DNA of 64,000 nucleotides, taken from contig NC_004369.1 in the NCBI RefSeq assembly GCF_000011305.1, positions 992,001-1,056,000 on the forward strand, in the 5' to 3' direction. The position numbers and the translations under genes were made by a program. The notes under the pieces were generated by a model, which was not told where the DNA came from, did no database searches, and saw only the letters and a program-made list of their open reading frames with translations. How positions within the stretch are numbered: the stretch's first letter is position 1; the number at the start of each line of letters is the position of its first letter. Of this stretch, positions 25,415 through 33,620 are shown piece by piece. Origin of the DNA: Corynebacterium efficiens YS-314. Lineage in GTDB: Bacteria; Actinomycetota; Actinomycetes; Mycobacteriales; Mycobacteriaceae.

Positions 25415-26092
25415 ATGTTGAAACCATTCGCCTCGGGTCCCAGTCGGGACCGCCCGCATCTGACCCATCCGGGATGGCGGGAATCCACCCCGCAGGTCAC
25501 CCTGCCCGCCGGTGGTTCACTGCGTCTGCGTCCCCTCCGGAGGGCTGACTACCAGGCATGGTCCACGCTGCGGATCCGCGATGAGCAGCACCTCCGACCG
25601 GTGGAGCCGACCGTCCCGGGTTCCTGGCGGGATGCGCACTCGAAGATGGCGTGGTGGGACACCTCGGCCTATCTCCTCCGGGCTGCGCGCCGGGGAACGG
25701 TCCTGCCCCTGGTCATCGAGTTGGATGGTCGTTTCGTCGGGCAGCTGACCGTCGGCAACATCCAGCATGGTGGTGTGTCCGACGCGTGGATAGGGTACTG
25801 GGTCTACAGCGGGGTGACCGGCAGGGGAGTGGCCACCGCCGCCTGCGCGCTCGGCGTCGACCATGCTTTTCGACGGGTCGGTCTGCACCGGCTCACCGCC
25901 ACCTACCTGCCCAGCAACCCGGCCTCGGGGCGGGTGTTGGCGCTGTCCGGTTTCCGGGAGGAGGGGTACTTCATCCGCAACCTCCACATCGACGGCCGGT
26001 GGATGGATCACCATTTTGTGGCATTGTTGGCAGATGAATACCCATCGACCGCGGTGGCGCGCCTCAGACAGGCTGGTCGTTTGAGGCCGTGA
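25415..26092 (+). CDS. rimJ: GNAT N-acetyltransferase, RimJ/RimL type
   Basis: 225 aa. GNAT fold with LRLRPLRRADYQAWSTLR at the start, an acetyl-CoA loop region around WIGYWVYSGVTGRGVATAACALGVDHAF, and LTATYLPSNPASGRVLALSGFREEGY at the end; this is the RimJ/RimL subgroup that acetylates protein N-termini. A ~30-residue N-terminal extension precedes the domain. It starts 21 bp after the glp stop with GGGAGGGACGG upstream, so it is probably co-transcribed. The target could be a ribosomal protein or an operon neighbour. Confidence 0.88.
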   Translation: MLKPFASGPSRDRPHLTHPGWRESTPQVTLPAGGSLRLRPLRRADYQAWSTLRIRDEQHLRPVEPTVPGSWRDAHSKMAWWDTSAYLLRAARRGTVLPLVIELDGRFVGQLTVGNIQHGGVSDAWIGYWVYSGVTGRGVATAACALGVDHAFRRVGLHRLTATYLPSNPASGRVLALSGFREEGYFIRNLHIDGRWMDHHFVALLADEYPSTAVARLRQAGRLRP

Positions 26093-26184
26093 ATCCGGCG
26101 TGGCGGTCGTGTTGAAACCGTCACACCCGTTAGTGTCGTAATTGTCTTGAACGTGCACCCGTCTCGGAAGGTTTGGTGCTTTAA

Positions 26185-27378
26185 GTGTCCAATTTCCTCT
26201 TGATCGGCCTGATCGTGGTGGTGTGGCTTGTTGTGCTCGCACCGCTGCTTCTTCGGAGCCAGAAGCCAATCCGGAAGGCCGGTGAGGCTTTCGATGACAC
26301 ACGTGTCATCCTCGAGGGCGGCAGCAGCGTTCCGATGCGCCGCCGTCCCCGCCTCGGTGGGGACACCGGGGAGGAGGATGACACCACCACCGACCGGGAG
26401 GACGAGGAGTACGAGCTGGAGGATTCCCCCAGTATTTTCCGCCACCGTCGCGAGGGCACCCGCGAGGACAGTGACCGGGATGACCGGGACGACCGTGATA
26501 ACCGCGATGACGAGGAACGCACCGGCACCGGTTCCACCGCCCTCAGCGCCGTAGTCGCCGCGGCTGACACCGCCACCACGGTCACCGCCGGGGTGACAGA
26601 ACCTGCAGTCGAGACGGACGACCAGGCGGAGGATGAGGTCGAGATCGATGTTCACGCCGAGGTGGATGTCGATGAGGAGACCCTCAACAACACCGATGTC
26701 CGTCCGGACGTTGAGGTCATCGCGGAGTGGAACGCCGAGGATCATTACGCCCTGGATGACAGCTACAACGCACCGATCGATCTCATGCACCACGAGGAAC
26801 GCGTGCGCGCCATCGCTGATTACCGTGCAGCCCGGGAAGCCGGTGCCACTGGCGGGGATCATGCCGAGGACACGACGCGGTCGCACAGCCCGGAGGAGGA
26901 CAATGGGGAGCTGACCCAGGCCGACATGGAGTTCGCCGCCCGTCGTCGTGGACGTGGTTACTATGATCCCCAGGCAGACCGGGAATTCGCCCACAACCAG
27001 CACATCCGCCGTCAGCGCACCCTCCTGGGGCTGGGGGTCGCGGTGGTCGTGACCGTCATCCTGGGGTTCGTCCTCGGCGGTGGTGTCTGGGCACTACCGG
27101 CGGTCGCCGTGGCGATGACCGCGCTGTACCTGGTGGCACTGCGTCGTCAGGTCCGTGCCGAGAATGAGCTGCGTGCCCGCAGGATCCGACGCCTCCGACG
27201 GTCCCGCATGGGTGTGCGCAGTTCCGGGGAACTGCCACCGCGTCTGCGTCGTCCCGGTGCCGTCGTTCTCGAGCTTGATGATGAGAGCCCTGATTTCGAG
27301 GGCCTGGACACCACCTACCTGCCCGTCGAGGACCATGACGATGGTTATGGGACCGACCGCATCCGTCGCGTCAGCTGA
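26185..27378 (+). CDS. glpR: Membrane protein with acidic disordered linker, probable Glp receptor (GLPR)
   Basis: 397 aa. An N-terminal membrane helix (FLLIGLIVVVWLVVLAPLLL) is followed by ~250 residues of highly charged, acidic and apparently disordered sequence. Two more helices follow around residues 282-322 (LGLGVAVVVTVILGFVLGG; WALPAVAVAMTALYLVAL), then a basic-to-acidic cytoplasmic tail. It lies in the galU-glp-rimJ cluster at the position of M. tuberculosis Rv0996. In C. glutamicum the Glp membrane receptor is encoded in this cluster and links Glp to the polar elongation scaffold Wag31. The name glpR here means Glp receptor, not the glycerol regulator. Start is GTG 26185. Confidence 0.72.
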   Translation: MSNFLLIGLIVVVWLVVLAPLLLRSQKPIRKAGEAFDDTRVILEGGSSVPMRRRPRLGGDTGEEDDTTTDREDEEYELEDSPSIFRHRREGTREDSDRDDRDDRDNRDDEERTGTGSTALSAVVAAADTATTVTAGVTEPAVETDDQAEDEVEIDVHAEVDVDEETLNNTDVRPDVEVIAEWNAEDHYALDDSYNAPIDLMHHEERVRAIADYRAAREAGATGGDHAEDTTRSHSPEEDNGELTQADMEFAARRRGRGYYDPQADREFAHNQHIRRQRTLLGLGVAVVVTVILGFVLGGGVWALPAVAVAMTALYLVALRRQVRAENELRARRIRRLRRSRMGVRSSGELPPRLRRPGAVVLELDDESPDFEGLDTTYLPVEDHDDGYGTDRIRRVS

Positions 27379-27451
27379 ACCGCCCGGGCTGAACCTCCCG
27401 CGTCACATAAATCGCTAGACCGTTTCTGCTTCCGGGGTAGAGTGGCCGTCT

Positions 27452-28705
27452 ATGGTCACAGCTCCATCCCGAGGCACACAGATCTTTGCCTTCATAGCCG
27501 TCCTCGTGGCGGCTTTCAATCTTCGTACCGCCATCGTGTCCGTCGGGGCCGTCCTCGATGACATCATCGTCGCCTTCGACGCGACCGAGACGCAGGCGGG
27601 CATCATCACCGCCATCCCGGGACTGACCTTCGCCATCTTCGGTGTGGCTGCCGTGCCCCTGGCCCGTTGGATCGGTCTGTCCGGGGCTATGACAACGGGC
27701 ATGGTCATCGGGTTGATCGGCCTGGCGGTCCGGCCGTGGGTGGGGGATATCTGGAGCTTCATCTTCCTCACCGGTCTGGTGGTGATCGGCATCGCCGTCG
27801 CCAATGTCCTGCTGCCTGCCTGGGTCAAGACGCATGGCGGGAGGAACACCGTCGCGCTGATGACGGTGTACACCTCCGTGCTCGGGGTGGGGTCCACGGT
27901 GGGCCCACTGTCGGCCCTGGTGTTCGCCGGGGAGGACGGGTGGCGTTGGGCGATCTTCATCTGGGCGTTCGCCGGCCTGGCGCAGGTGCTGATCTGGTTG
28001 CCGATGTGGGCCGTCAAACGGCATGACTTCCCCGCGGAGACCGTGACCACGGGCACCCGGGGCCGGATCTGGACATCACCCACCGCGGTGTTCATCATGC
28101 TGTTCTTCGGCCTGCAGTCCATGAACGCCTACATCCAGATGGGATGGCTGCCCAAGATCCTCATCGACAGCGGTGTCAGCTCCGGCAACGCGACCATCGG
28201 CCTGGCGATCCTCGGTGTGCTGGGGATCATCGGAGGTTTCATCATGCCGGTGACCATTGCCCGGACCCGGGACCATCACCTGGCGCGCATCCCCGTATTC
28301 CTCGCCGCCTGCATGCTCACCGGTTATCTGGGCATCTGGTTCCTGCCCACCCAGGCATGGTGGCTGTGGTGTTTCTTCCTGGGCGTGGGGGCACTGTGCT
28401 TCCCCATGGCCATCGCCCTGATCCCCGCCCGCACGCGAGACCCCCGTGTCACCGCCAGTCTGTCCGGTTTCGCCCAACCGGTCGGCTACCTGCTCGCCGC
28501 GCTGGGGCCCCTCGTGGTCGGGGCATTGTTCGGTGTGTTCGGCTCCTGGCCACCCATCCTTGCGATCCTGGCCGCCGGCACCGTCGTCCTCGGGGCGGTG
28601 GGCTACCGTGCCGCCCGGAACCGCATGGTCGACGATGAGCTGGATGCCCCCGCGGTGGCGGGGCAGGACGCATCACCGTCCGGATCAACTGTGTCCGGTG
28701 GCTGA
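27452..28705 (+). CDS. MFS transporter, CynX/NimT family, 417 aa
   Basis: Twelve-helix major facilitator with the early motif AAFNLRTAIVSVGAVLDDI typical of the CynX/NimT/YeaN group (cyanate or nitroimidazole efflux, mostly uncharacterised). Cytoplasmic loop residues around VKTHGGRNTVALMTVYTS are in the usual place. The C-terminal ~25 residues are a soluble low-complexity tail. TAGAGT eight bases before the ATG suggests a leaderless transcript, which is common in corynebacteria. Substrate unknown. Confidence 0.85.
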   Translation: MVTAPSRGTQIFAFIAVLVAAFNLRTAIVSVGAVLDDIIVAFDATETQAGIITAIPGLTFAIFGVAAVPLARWIGLSGAMTTGMVIGLIGLAVRPWVGDIWSFIFLTGLVVIGIAVANVLLPAWVKTHGGRNTVALMTVYTSVLGVGSTVGPLSALVFAGEDGWRWAIFIWAFAGLAQVLIWLPMWAVKRHDFPAETVTTGTRGRIWTSPTAVFIMLFFGLQSMNAYIQMGWLPKILIDSGVSSGNATIGLAILGVLGIIGGFIMPVTIARTRDHHLARIPVFLAACMLTGYLGIWFLPTQAWWLWCFFLGVGALCFPMAIALIPARTRDPRVTASLSGFAQPVGYLLAALGPLVVGALFGVFGSWPPILAILAAGTVVLGAVGYRAARNRMVDDELDAPAVAGQDASPSGSTVSGG

Positions 28706-28720
28706 GGTAACCTGTCAAAC

Positions 28721-29128
28721 ATGGATAAACCGGTCGTGAGGGATGCAGCCCTGCTGCTATTTCGCGTTGTGCTCGGCATCATCTTCGTGGCACACGGGTG
28801 GGAGAAACTGTTCATCAGTGGCACCACGGCCACCACCGGCCAATTCTCGGCCTGGGGGGTGCCACAGCCGACACTGTCGGTGTGGATCGCGGCGGTCGCG
28901 GAGCTGCTCGGCGGTGCCTTCCTCGTGGTGGGTCTGCTGACCACCTTCGTGGCCGGTGCCCTGGCGTTGCTCATGCTCGCCGCGGTGTACTTCGTGCACC
29001 TGGACGCCGGTTTCTTCGTCAGCACCAATGGATTGGAATTCCCCCTGCTCATCATCGTCTCGCTGATGATGATCGTGGTCTTCGGTTCCGGCCGGGCGAG
29101 TATTGATGGGGTTCTCACACGTGGTTGA
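28721..29128 (+). CDS. DoxX-family membrane protein, 135 aa
   Basis: Four predicted membrane helices and the DoxX pattern LLLFRVVLGIIFVAHGWEKLF, AELLGGAFLVVGLLT and the C-terminal FPLLIIVSLMMIVVFGSGR. DoxX proteins take part in redox or thiol-stress complexes in some actinobacteria (MRC of M. tuberculosis); no partner is visible here. TAACCT seven bases before the ATG suggests a leaderless start. The 3' end overlaps the following zinc-finger gene. Confidence 0.88.
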   Translation: MDKPVVRDAALLLFRVVLGIIFVAHGWEKLFISGTTATTGQFSAWGVPQPTLSVWIAAVAELLGGAFLVVGLLTTFVAGALALLMLAAVYFVHLDAGFFVSTNGLEFPLLIIVSLMMIVVFGSGRASIDGVLTRG

Positions 29129-29792
29129 TTGTCATGGGATCCAGGCCGCCCTGTCCGCGCGGTTGGATGGTGAACCCACCGGGATAGATGATGCGGTGAT
29201 CGACACCCACCTCGCCCACTGTGAGGCCTGCCGTACCTTCTACGACCGGGCCGCGGCCCTCAACAGGACGTTGAGCCTGTCGGCGGTGGAACCCCGCACC
29301 ATGGTGCCCCCGGATCTGTCGGAGATCATCCTCGCGGAGGTGGAACCCCAGTGGCGGCGCCGGGCGAACACGCGGGTCATCGCCAACACCGTATTGCGGT
29401 TGGTGCTGGTGGTACTGGCGGTGGTGTATACCGTGTGGGCGGGAACGATGCTGGGGGACACGGCGTCGATAAGCATCCAGGACGACCCGTTGACCGCTCG
29501 CCTGGCCGCCGAGGCCGCCACCTTCCGCCTGGGGTTGGCCGTGGGTCTGTTCTTCGCGGCGTGGAAACCGTCGATCATCACGGGCATGCTGCCGATCTTC
29601 GGCGCGCTGTGGACGTTCAGTCTCGGGTTCGCGGCGCGGGATCTGCTCGTCGACACCGCAGATTCCACCACCGCCACCACCATAGTGTTGCTGCTGGTGT
29701 CAGCGGTGGTGCTCGGCTTGACCTGGCTCAATCATCTGGGGGCCGGTGTGCTGCGCCGGACCTGGAGTTCTATCAGCGCGACCCCATCCTGA
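29121..29792 (+). CDS. Zinc-finger (zf-HC2/ZAS-like) multi-pass membrane protein
   Basis: About 223 aa. The N-terminal ~50 residues contain HLAHCEAC, an H-x3-C-x2-C anti-sigma zinc motif. Then come three or four membrane helices: TVLRLVLVVLAVVYTVWAG, LGLAVGLFFAAW, IFGALWTFSLGFA and IVLLLVSAVVLGLTWL. That looks like a membrane anti-sigma factor, yet no sigma factor gene adjoins. The start is uncertain: GTG 29121 (VVDCHGIQ) overlaps the DoxX stop by eight bases; TTG/ATG at 29103/29106 add up to six residues. A regulatory function is an inference from the motif only. Confidence 0.75.
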   Translation: MVDCHGIQAALSARLDGEPTGIDDAVIDTHLAHCEACRTFYDRAAALNRTLSLSAVEPRTMVPPDLSEIILAEVEPQWRRRANTRVIANTVLRLVLVVLAVVYTVWAGTMLGDTASISIQDDPLTARLAAEAATFRLGLAVGLFFAAWKPSIITGMLPIFGALWTFSLGFAARDLLVDTADSTTATTIVLLLVSAVVLGLTWLNHLGAGVLRRTWSSISATPS

Positions 29793-29806
29793 CTAGTGTG
29801 GGTGCC

Positions 29807-30997
29807 ATGAGTTTTGCTGAACACGCGATCATCTGGCATGTCTACCCCCTCGGCGCCACGGGTGCGCCCATCTTCCCGGGCGAGCCCCAGCAACTGACCC
29901 AGCCACCAACCCACCGTCTGCCCGTTCTCGAACAGTGGCTGGACTACGTGGTGGAACTCGGGTGCAACGCGGTGCTGCTCGGTCCGGTGTTCGCCTCTGA
30001 CACCCACGGATACGACACCCTGGATTTCTTCACCATCGACCCCCGCCTGGGTGATGAGGCCGACCTGGTGGCGTTCATCGACGCCGCCCGCGCGCGCGGG
30101 ATCGGGGTGCTTCTCGACGGGGTGTTCAACCACGTCTCCCGCAACTCCGGGTACACACACCTGACCACCGGTGGGGCCTTCGAAGGCCATGACGCACTGG
30201 TCGAACTGGATCACACCCGTGAAGAGGTGGCGGATCTGGTGGTGGAGGTGATGACCTACTGGCTGGACCGGGGGATTGCGGGCTGGCGCCTGGATGCGGT
30301 GTACGCGATCGATCCGTCGTTCTGGCGCAGCGTCCTGCCCCGGGTGCGGACAACCCACCCCGACGCCTGGATCCTCGGCGAGATGATCCACGGTGACTAT
30401 GCCGCGTACGTCGCCGAATCCGGCATCGACTCGGTCACCCAGTATGAACTGTGGAAGGCGATCTGGAGCAGCCTGAAGGAGGGGAACTTCTTCGAATTGG
30501 AATGGACCCTGCGCCGCCACAATGATGTTCTGGAGCATTTCGTCCCCCAGACCTTCGTGGGCAACCATGATGTCACCAGGATCGCCACCCAGGTCGGGCC
30601 GGAGAAGGCCGCCCTGGCGGCGGCCGTCCTGTTCACCGTCGGTGGCACCCCGAGCATCTACTACGGCGATGAGCAGGCCGTGACCGGGGTGAAGGAGGAA
30701 CGCTTCGGCGGCGATGACCAGATCCGCCCGCCACTGCCGGAGGAGTACTCACCCCTGGGCGGGTGGATGCGTCAGATCTACCACGATCTCATCGCGTTCC
30801 GCCGCACCAACCCCTGGCTGCACGCCGCACGCACCGAGGTCGAGGACCTGGCCAACACCCAGATCACCTACCGCTCCCATGAGGTTGATGCCCGTGGCGT
30901 GGACACCGGCAACTGGGTGCGGGTGAAGCTCGACAGCGTCCGCTGCAGCATGGAGATCACCGATAACGCCGGCCGGCGCTACAGCCACCCCGCCTGA
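29807..30997 (+). CDS. Glycoside hydrolase family 13 (alpha-amylase-like) enzyme, 396 aa, cytoplasmic
   Basis: TIM-barrel amylase-type enzyme. Catalytic residues are in place: nucleophile Asp163 in GWRLDAVYA, acid/base Glu192 in ILGEMIHGD, and Asp255 in GNHDVTRI. The first conserved region, GVFNHVSRNS, is also present. There is no signal peptide, so the substrate is an intracellular alpha-glucan or oligosaccharide such as a glycogen product or trehalose-related sugar. It is shorter than most GH13 enzymes, with a compact C-terminal domain. The start is ATG 29807, 15 bp after the preceding stop. Confidence 0.9.
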   Translation: MSFAEHAIIWHVYPLGATGAPIFPGEPQQLTQPPTHRLPVLEQWLDYVVELGCNAVLLGPVFASDTHGYDTLDFFTIDPRLGDEADLVAFIDAARARGIGVLLDGVFNHVSRNSGYTHLTTGGAFEGHDALVELDHTREEVADLVVEVMTYWLDRGIAGWRLDAVYAIDPSFWRSVLPRVRTTHPDAWILGEMIHGDYAAYVAESGIDSVTQYELWKAIWSSLKEGNFFELEWTLRRHNDVLEHFVPQTFVGNHDVTRIATQVGPEKAALAAAVLFTVGGTPSIYYGDEQAVTGVKEERFGGDDQIRPPLPEEYSPLGGWMRQIYHDLIAFRRTNPWLHAARTEVEDLANTQITYRSHEVDARGVDTGNWVRVKLDSVRCSMEITDNAGRRYSHPA

Positions 30998-31013
30998 GAA
31001 GGGGCAGCTCGGC

Positions 31014-32564
31014 CTAACGCCAGCTCGGCAGCCACATCAGGGAATCGAAGACGGAATCCGGGATGAGGTAGCCGTACAGGATCGGTGAGAACGCCAGGAA
31101 CATGGTGACCACCAGTGCCACATACCCGACCACCGCCATGGAACCGGTGGTCAACCCGTTTTTCAGCATGGTGCCACGCTGCCAGAGCTCGCCACAGGTC
31201 AGCGCCAGCATCACCACGATGAACGGGGCGAGGGCGGCGGCGTAGAAGAAGTACATCTGTCGGTCGTAGGCGGCTAGCCAGGGCAGGAAACCTGCGGCGA
31301 AGGCCACCAGCGGGACGATGTAGGCGCGCTGTTTACGGATGATCAGGGACCACAGGGCCCAGAAGATCACCGGAACCGTCAGCCACCAGATGGCGGGGGT
31401 GCCGAAGAGGTAGATCATGCGTCGGCAGGTATCACCCACCGCACACTCGATGTCGGTGGAGGAATAGTAGAGGATCGGTCGTCCCGCTACCAGCCAGGAC
31501 CACGGCTTGGAATCCCATGGGTGGCTGTGTCCCGCGGAGCTGGTCAGGGAGCCGTGGAACTCCAGCACACTGAAGTGGTAGTGCAACCAGCCGGCGACAG
31601 AATCCGGAAGCAGGCTGAGGAAGGAACTGCCCTCGATGGTGCCGTCGGAGTTGGCATGCCGGTAGACGGAGGTTTCCGAGGCGAACCATGCCCGCCAGCT
31701 CCAGATGTAGAGCAGGGCCGGCAGCAGTACCAGGGAGGCCAGGGCCGGAAGTACGTCGTTGCGCAGGGTGCCCACGATATAGCGCCGCGCCCCGTAGCGT
31801 TTGCGCAGCCACAGATCGAGGAACACACTGGCCAGGCCGAAGAAGGCGATGTAGTACAACCCGGACCACTTCACCGACAGGGCCAGGCCGAGGAGGACAC
31901 CGGTGGTGAAACGCCACCAGCGGAAACCGAACCGGGGACCGAATTCACTGGCGGTGACAGCGGCGGTGTGCAACCGGTGGTGCATCTGCTGGTGGTCGCG
32001 GACCAGGGTCCACGCGGCGGCGGTGATGAAGAAGACCTGGAAGATGTCCAGCATGCCGAAACGGGCGGACACCAGCAGCACCCCGTCGGCGGTGGCGATG
32101 ATACCGGCGATGAAGGTCACCACCGTGGATCCGCTGAGACGACGGGTCAGGGCCATGACGGTCAGTACGGTCAGCGTGCCGAAGAGGGCAGCCATGACCC
32201 GCCAGCCCAGAGGTGTATACCCGAAGACCATCTCTCCCAGGGCGATGATCTGTTTGGCCAGGGGAGGGTGCACCACCAGTCCGAACCCGGGGTTGGATTC
32301 GATGCCACCGAGGACGGGGTTGAACCAGGACTCGACCATGTCCCACGCCTGAGGGACGTAGTGTTTCTCGTCGAAGACCGGGGTGCCGGAGGATGTTGCA
32401 TTGGTCAGCCCGATGAACCGGGTCAGGGTGGCGAACACCGCGATGAGGGCCCACGTCCAGGTGTCCTGGGGGGTCCATCGAAACGTCGGTGGGGCGGGGG
32501 CACGGGTACCGGCGAACATACCCTGGTCCCGCACCTGGTTACGAACTGGCAGGGCTTGGCTCAC
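31014..32564 (-). CDS. pmt: Dolichyl-phosphate-mannose–protein mannosyltransferase (Pmt)
   Basis: Polytopic GT39 glycosyltransferase that O-mannosylates exported proteins using polyprenyl-phosphate-mannose. The N-terminal loop has TPVFDEKHYVPQAWDM with the acidic residues (Asp-Glu) needed for catalysis, followed by about ten membrane helices and a periplasmic loop with FHGSLTSSAGHSHPWDSKPWSW. The longest frame starts at 32591, but GTG 32564 is more likely because it leaves TAGAAT seven bases upstream as a -10 for a leaderless transcript. It is divergent from rsmI, as in M. tuberculosis (Rv1002c / Rv1003). Confidence 0.93.
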   Translation of the reverse strand: MSQALPVRNQVRDQGMFAGTRAPAPPTFRWTPQDTWTWALIAVFATLTRFIGLTNATSSGTPVFDEKHYVPQAWDMVESWFNPVLGGIESNPGFGLVVHPPLAKQIIALGEMVFGYTPLGWRVMAALFGTLTVLTVMALTRRLSGSTVVTFIAGIIATADGVLLVSARFGMLDIFQVFFITAAAWTLVRDHQQMHHRLHTAAVTASEFGPRFGFRWWRFTTGVLLGLALSVKWSGLYYIAFFGLASVFLDLWLRKRYGARRYIVGTLRNDVLPALASLVLLPALLYIWSWRAWFASETSVYRHANSDGTIEGSSFLSLLPDSVAGWLHYHFSVLEFHGSLTSSAGHSHPWDSKPWSWLVAGRPILYYSSTDIECAVGDTCRRMIYLFGTPAIWWLTVPVIFWALWSLIIRKQRAYIVPLVAFAAGFLPWLAAYDRQMYFFYAAALAPFIVVMLALTCGELWQRGTMLKNGLTTGSMAVVGYVALVVTMFLAFSPILYGYLIPDSVFDSLMWLPSWR

Positions 32565-32611
32565 CCCGTTGATTCTAGGGTCTGGGAACATTTTTGTGGG
32601 AAGCTGGGGGA

Positions 32612-33460
32612 ATGGATGTCGCTGAACTAACCCTGCCCACCGGAATCATCATCGCCGCCACCCCGCTCGGCAACATCGGGGATGCCTCCCCGCGTCTGGT
32701 TCATGCCCTGGCCAACGCCACCGTCATCGCGGCGGAGGACACCCGCCGGACCCGGGCCCTGGCGGCCGCACTCGGGGTGGAGATCACGGGGCAGGTGGTG
32801 TCCAACTTCGACCACAATGAGGAATCACGGGTGGCGCGTCTCCTCACTGCCGCCCGCACGGGCAGCGTGGTGATCGTCAGCGATGCCGGCATGCCGGTGG
32901 TCTCCGATCCGGGGTTCGCGCTCGTCGATGCCGCCCATGATGCCGGTATCCCGGTCACGTGTTTCCCCGGGCCCTCCGCCGTGCCCACGGCGCTCGCGCT
33001 GTCGGGTCTGCATGTCGGACGGTTCGCCTTCGATGGTTTCGCGCCCCGCAAACACGGTGCCCGGATGACCTGGCTGGAGAGCCTGCGCACCGAACAGCGG
33101 GCGGTGTGTTTCTTCGAATCACCGCACCGCATCGCGGACACCCTGGCCGCCGCGGCGGAGGTGTTGGGGGACCGGCGTGCAGCGGTGTGCCGGGAATTGT
33201 CCAAAACCTACGAGGAGGTCCGGAGGGGCACCCTGCCGGAACTGGCGGAGTGGGCCACCGACGGGGTGCGCGGTGAGATCACCGTGGTCATCGAGGGCGC
33301 GGGGGATGTCAGTGTCGATGTGGACTCCCTGGTCGCCCTCGCCCAGGCGCGTGTCGACGCCGGTGAACGACTCAAGGCGGTGTGCGCCGACCTGGCGCGG
33401 GTCCACGGGGTGAGCAAGAACGAGCTTTACGACGCCGTCATCACCGCCCGCGATCAGTAA
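32612..33460 (+). CDS. rsmI: 16S rRNA (cytidine1402-2'-O)-methyltransferase RsmI
   Basis: 282 aa tetrapyrrole-methylase fold. Conserved motifs are IIAATPLGNIGDASPRLVHAL, AAEDTRRTRALAA, the SAM loop SDAGMPVVSDPGFALV and PGPSAVPTALALSGL. It methylates the P-site nucleotide C1402 together with RsmH. Start ATG 32612 has GGGGG just upstream. A C-terminal ~55-residue helical domain (RLKAVCADLARVHGVSKNELYDAV) follows the methylase domain. Confidence 0.95.
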   Translation: MDVAELTLPTGIIIAATPLGNIGDASPRLVHALANATVIAAEDTRRTRALAAALGVEITGQVVSNFDHNEESRVARLLTAARTGSVVIVSDAGMPVVSDPGFALVDAAHDAGIPVTCFPGPSAVPTALALSGLHVGRFAFDGFAPRKHGARMTWLESLRTEQRAVCFFESPHRIADTLAAAAEVLGDRRAAVCRELSKTYEEVRRGTLPELAEWATDGVRGEITVVIEGAGDVSVDVDSLVALAQARVDAGERLKAVCADLARVHGVSKNELYDAVITARDQ

Positions 33461-33620
33461 TCGTTATACCTTTGTGATCAGGCTGGTCGGAAAGCCCCAC
33501 TAGGCTGGGTTTCATCCACATCTCGGGGATGTAAAGCCGGGTCAGGCAGAGCCCACTAACAGTAAGCATTCAGTGGAACCGGATTTGCTTCCCAGTTGAG
33601 TCCACATAAAGGTGGTTTCC
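33461..33620. promoter_or_regulatory. Leader region of betP
   Basis: 160-bp non-coding stretch between rsmI and betP that must carry the osmotically regulated betP promoter. It can fold a small hairpin (ACATC at 33519 with GATGT) around CTCGGG. In C. glutamicum betP expression depends on MtrAB; I could not see a convincing MtrA repeat here. A clear AAAGGTGG ribosome-binding site precedes the ATG. Confidence 0.4.
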
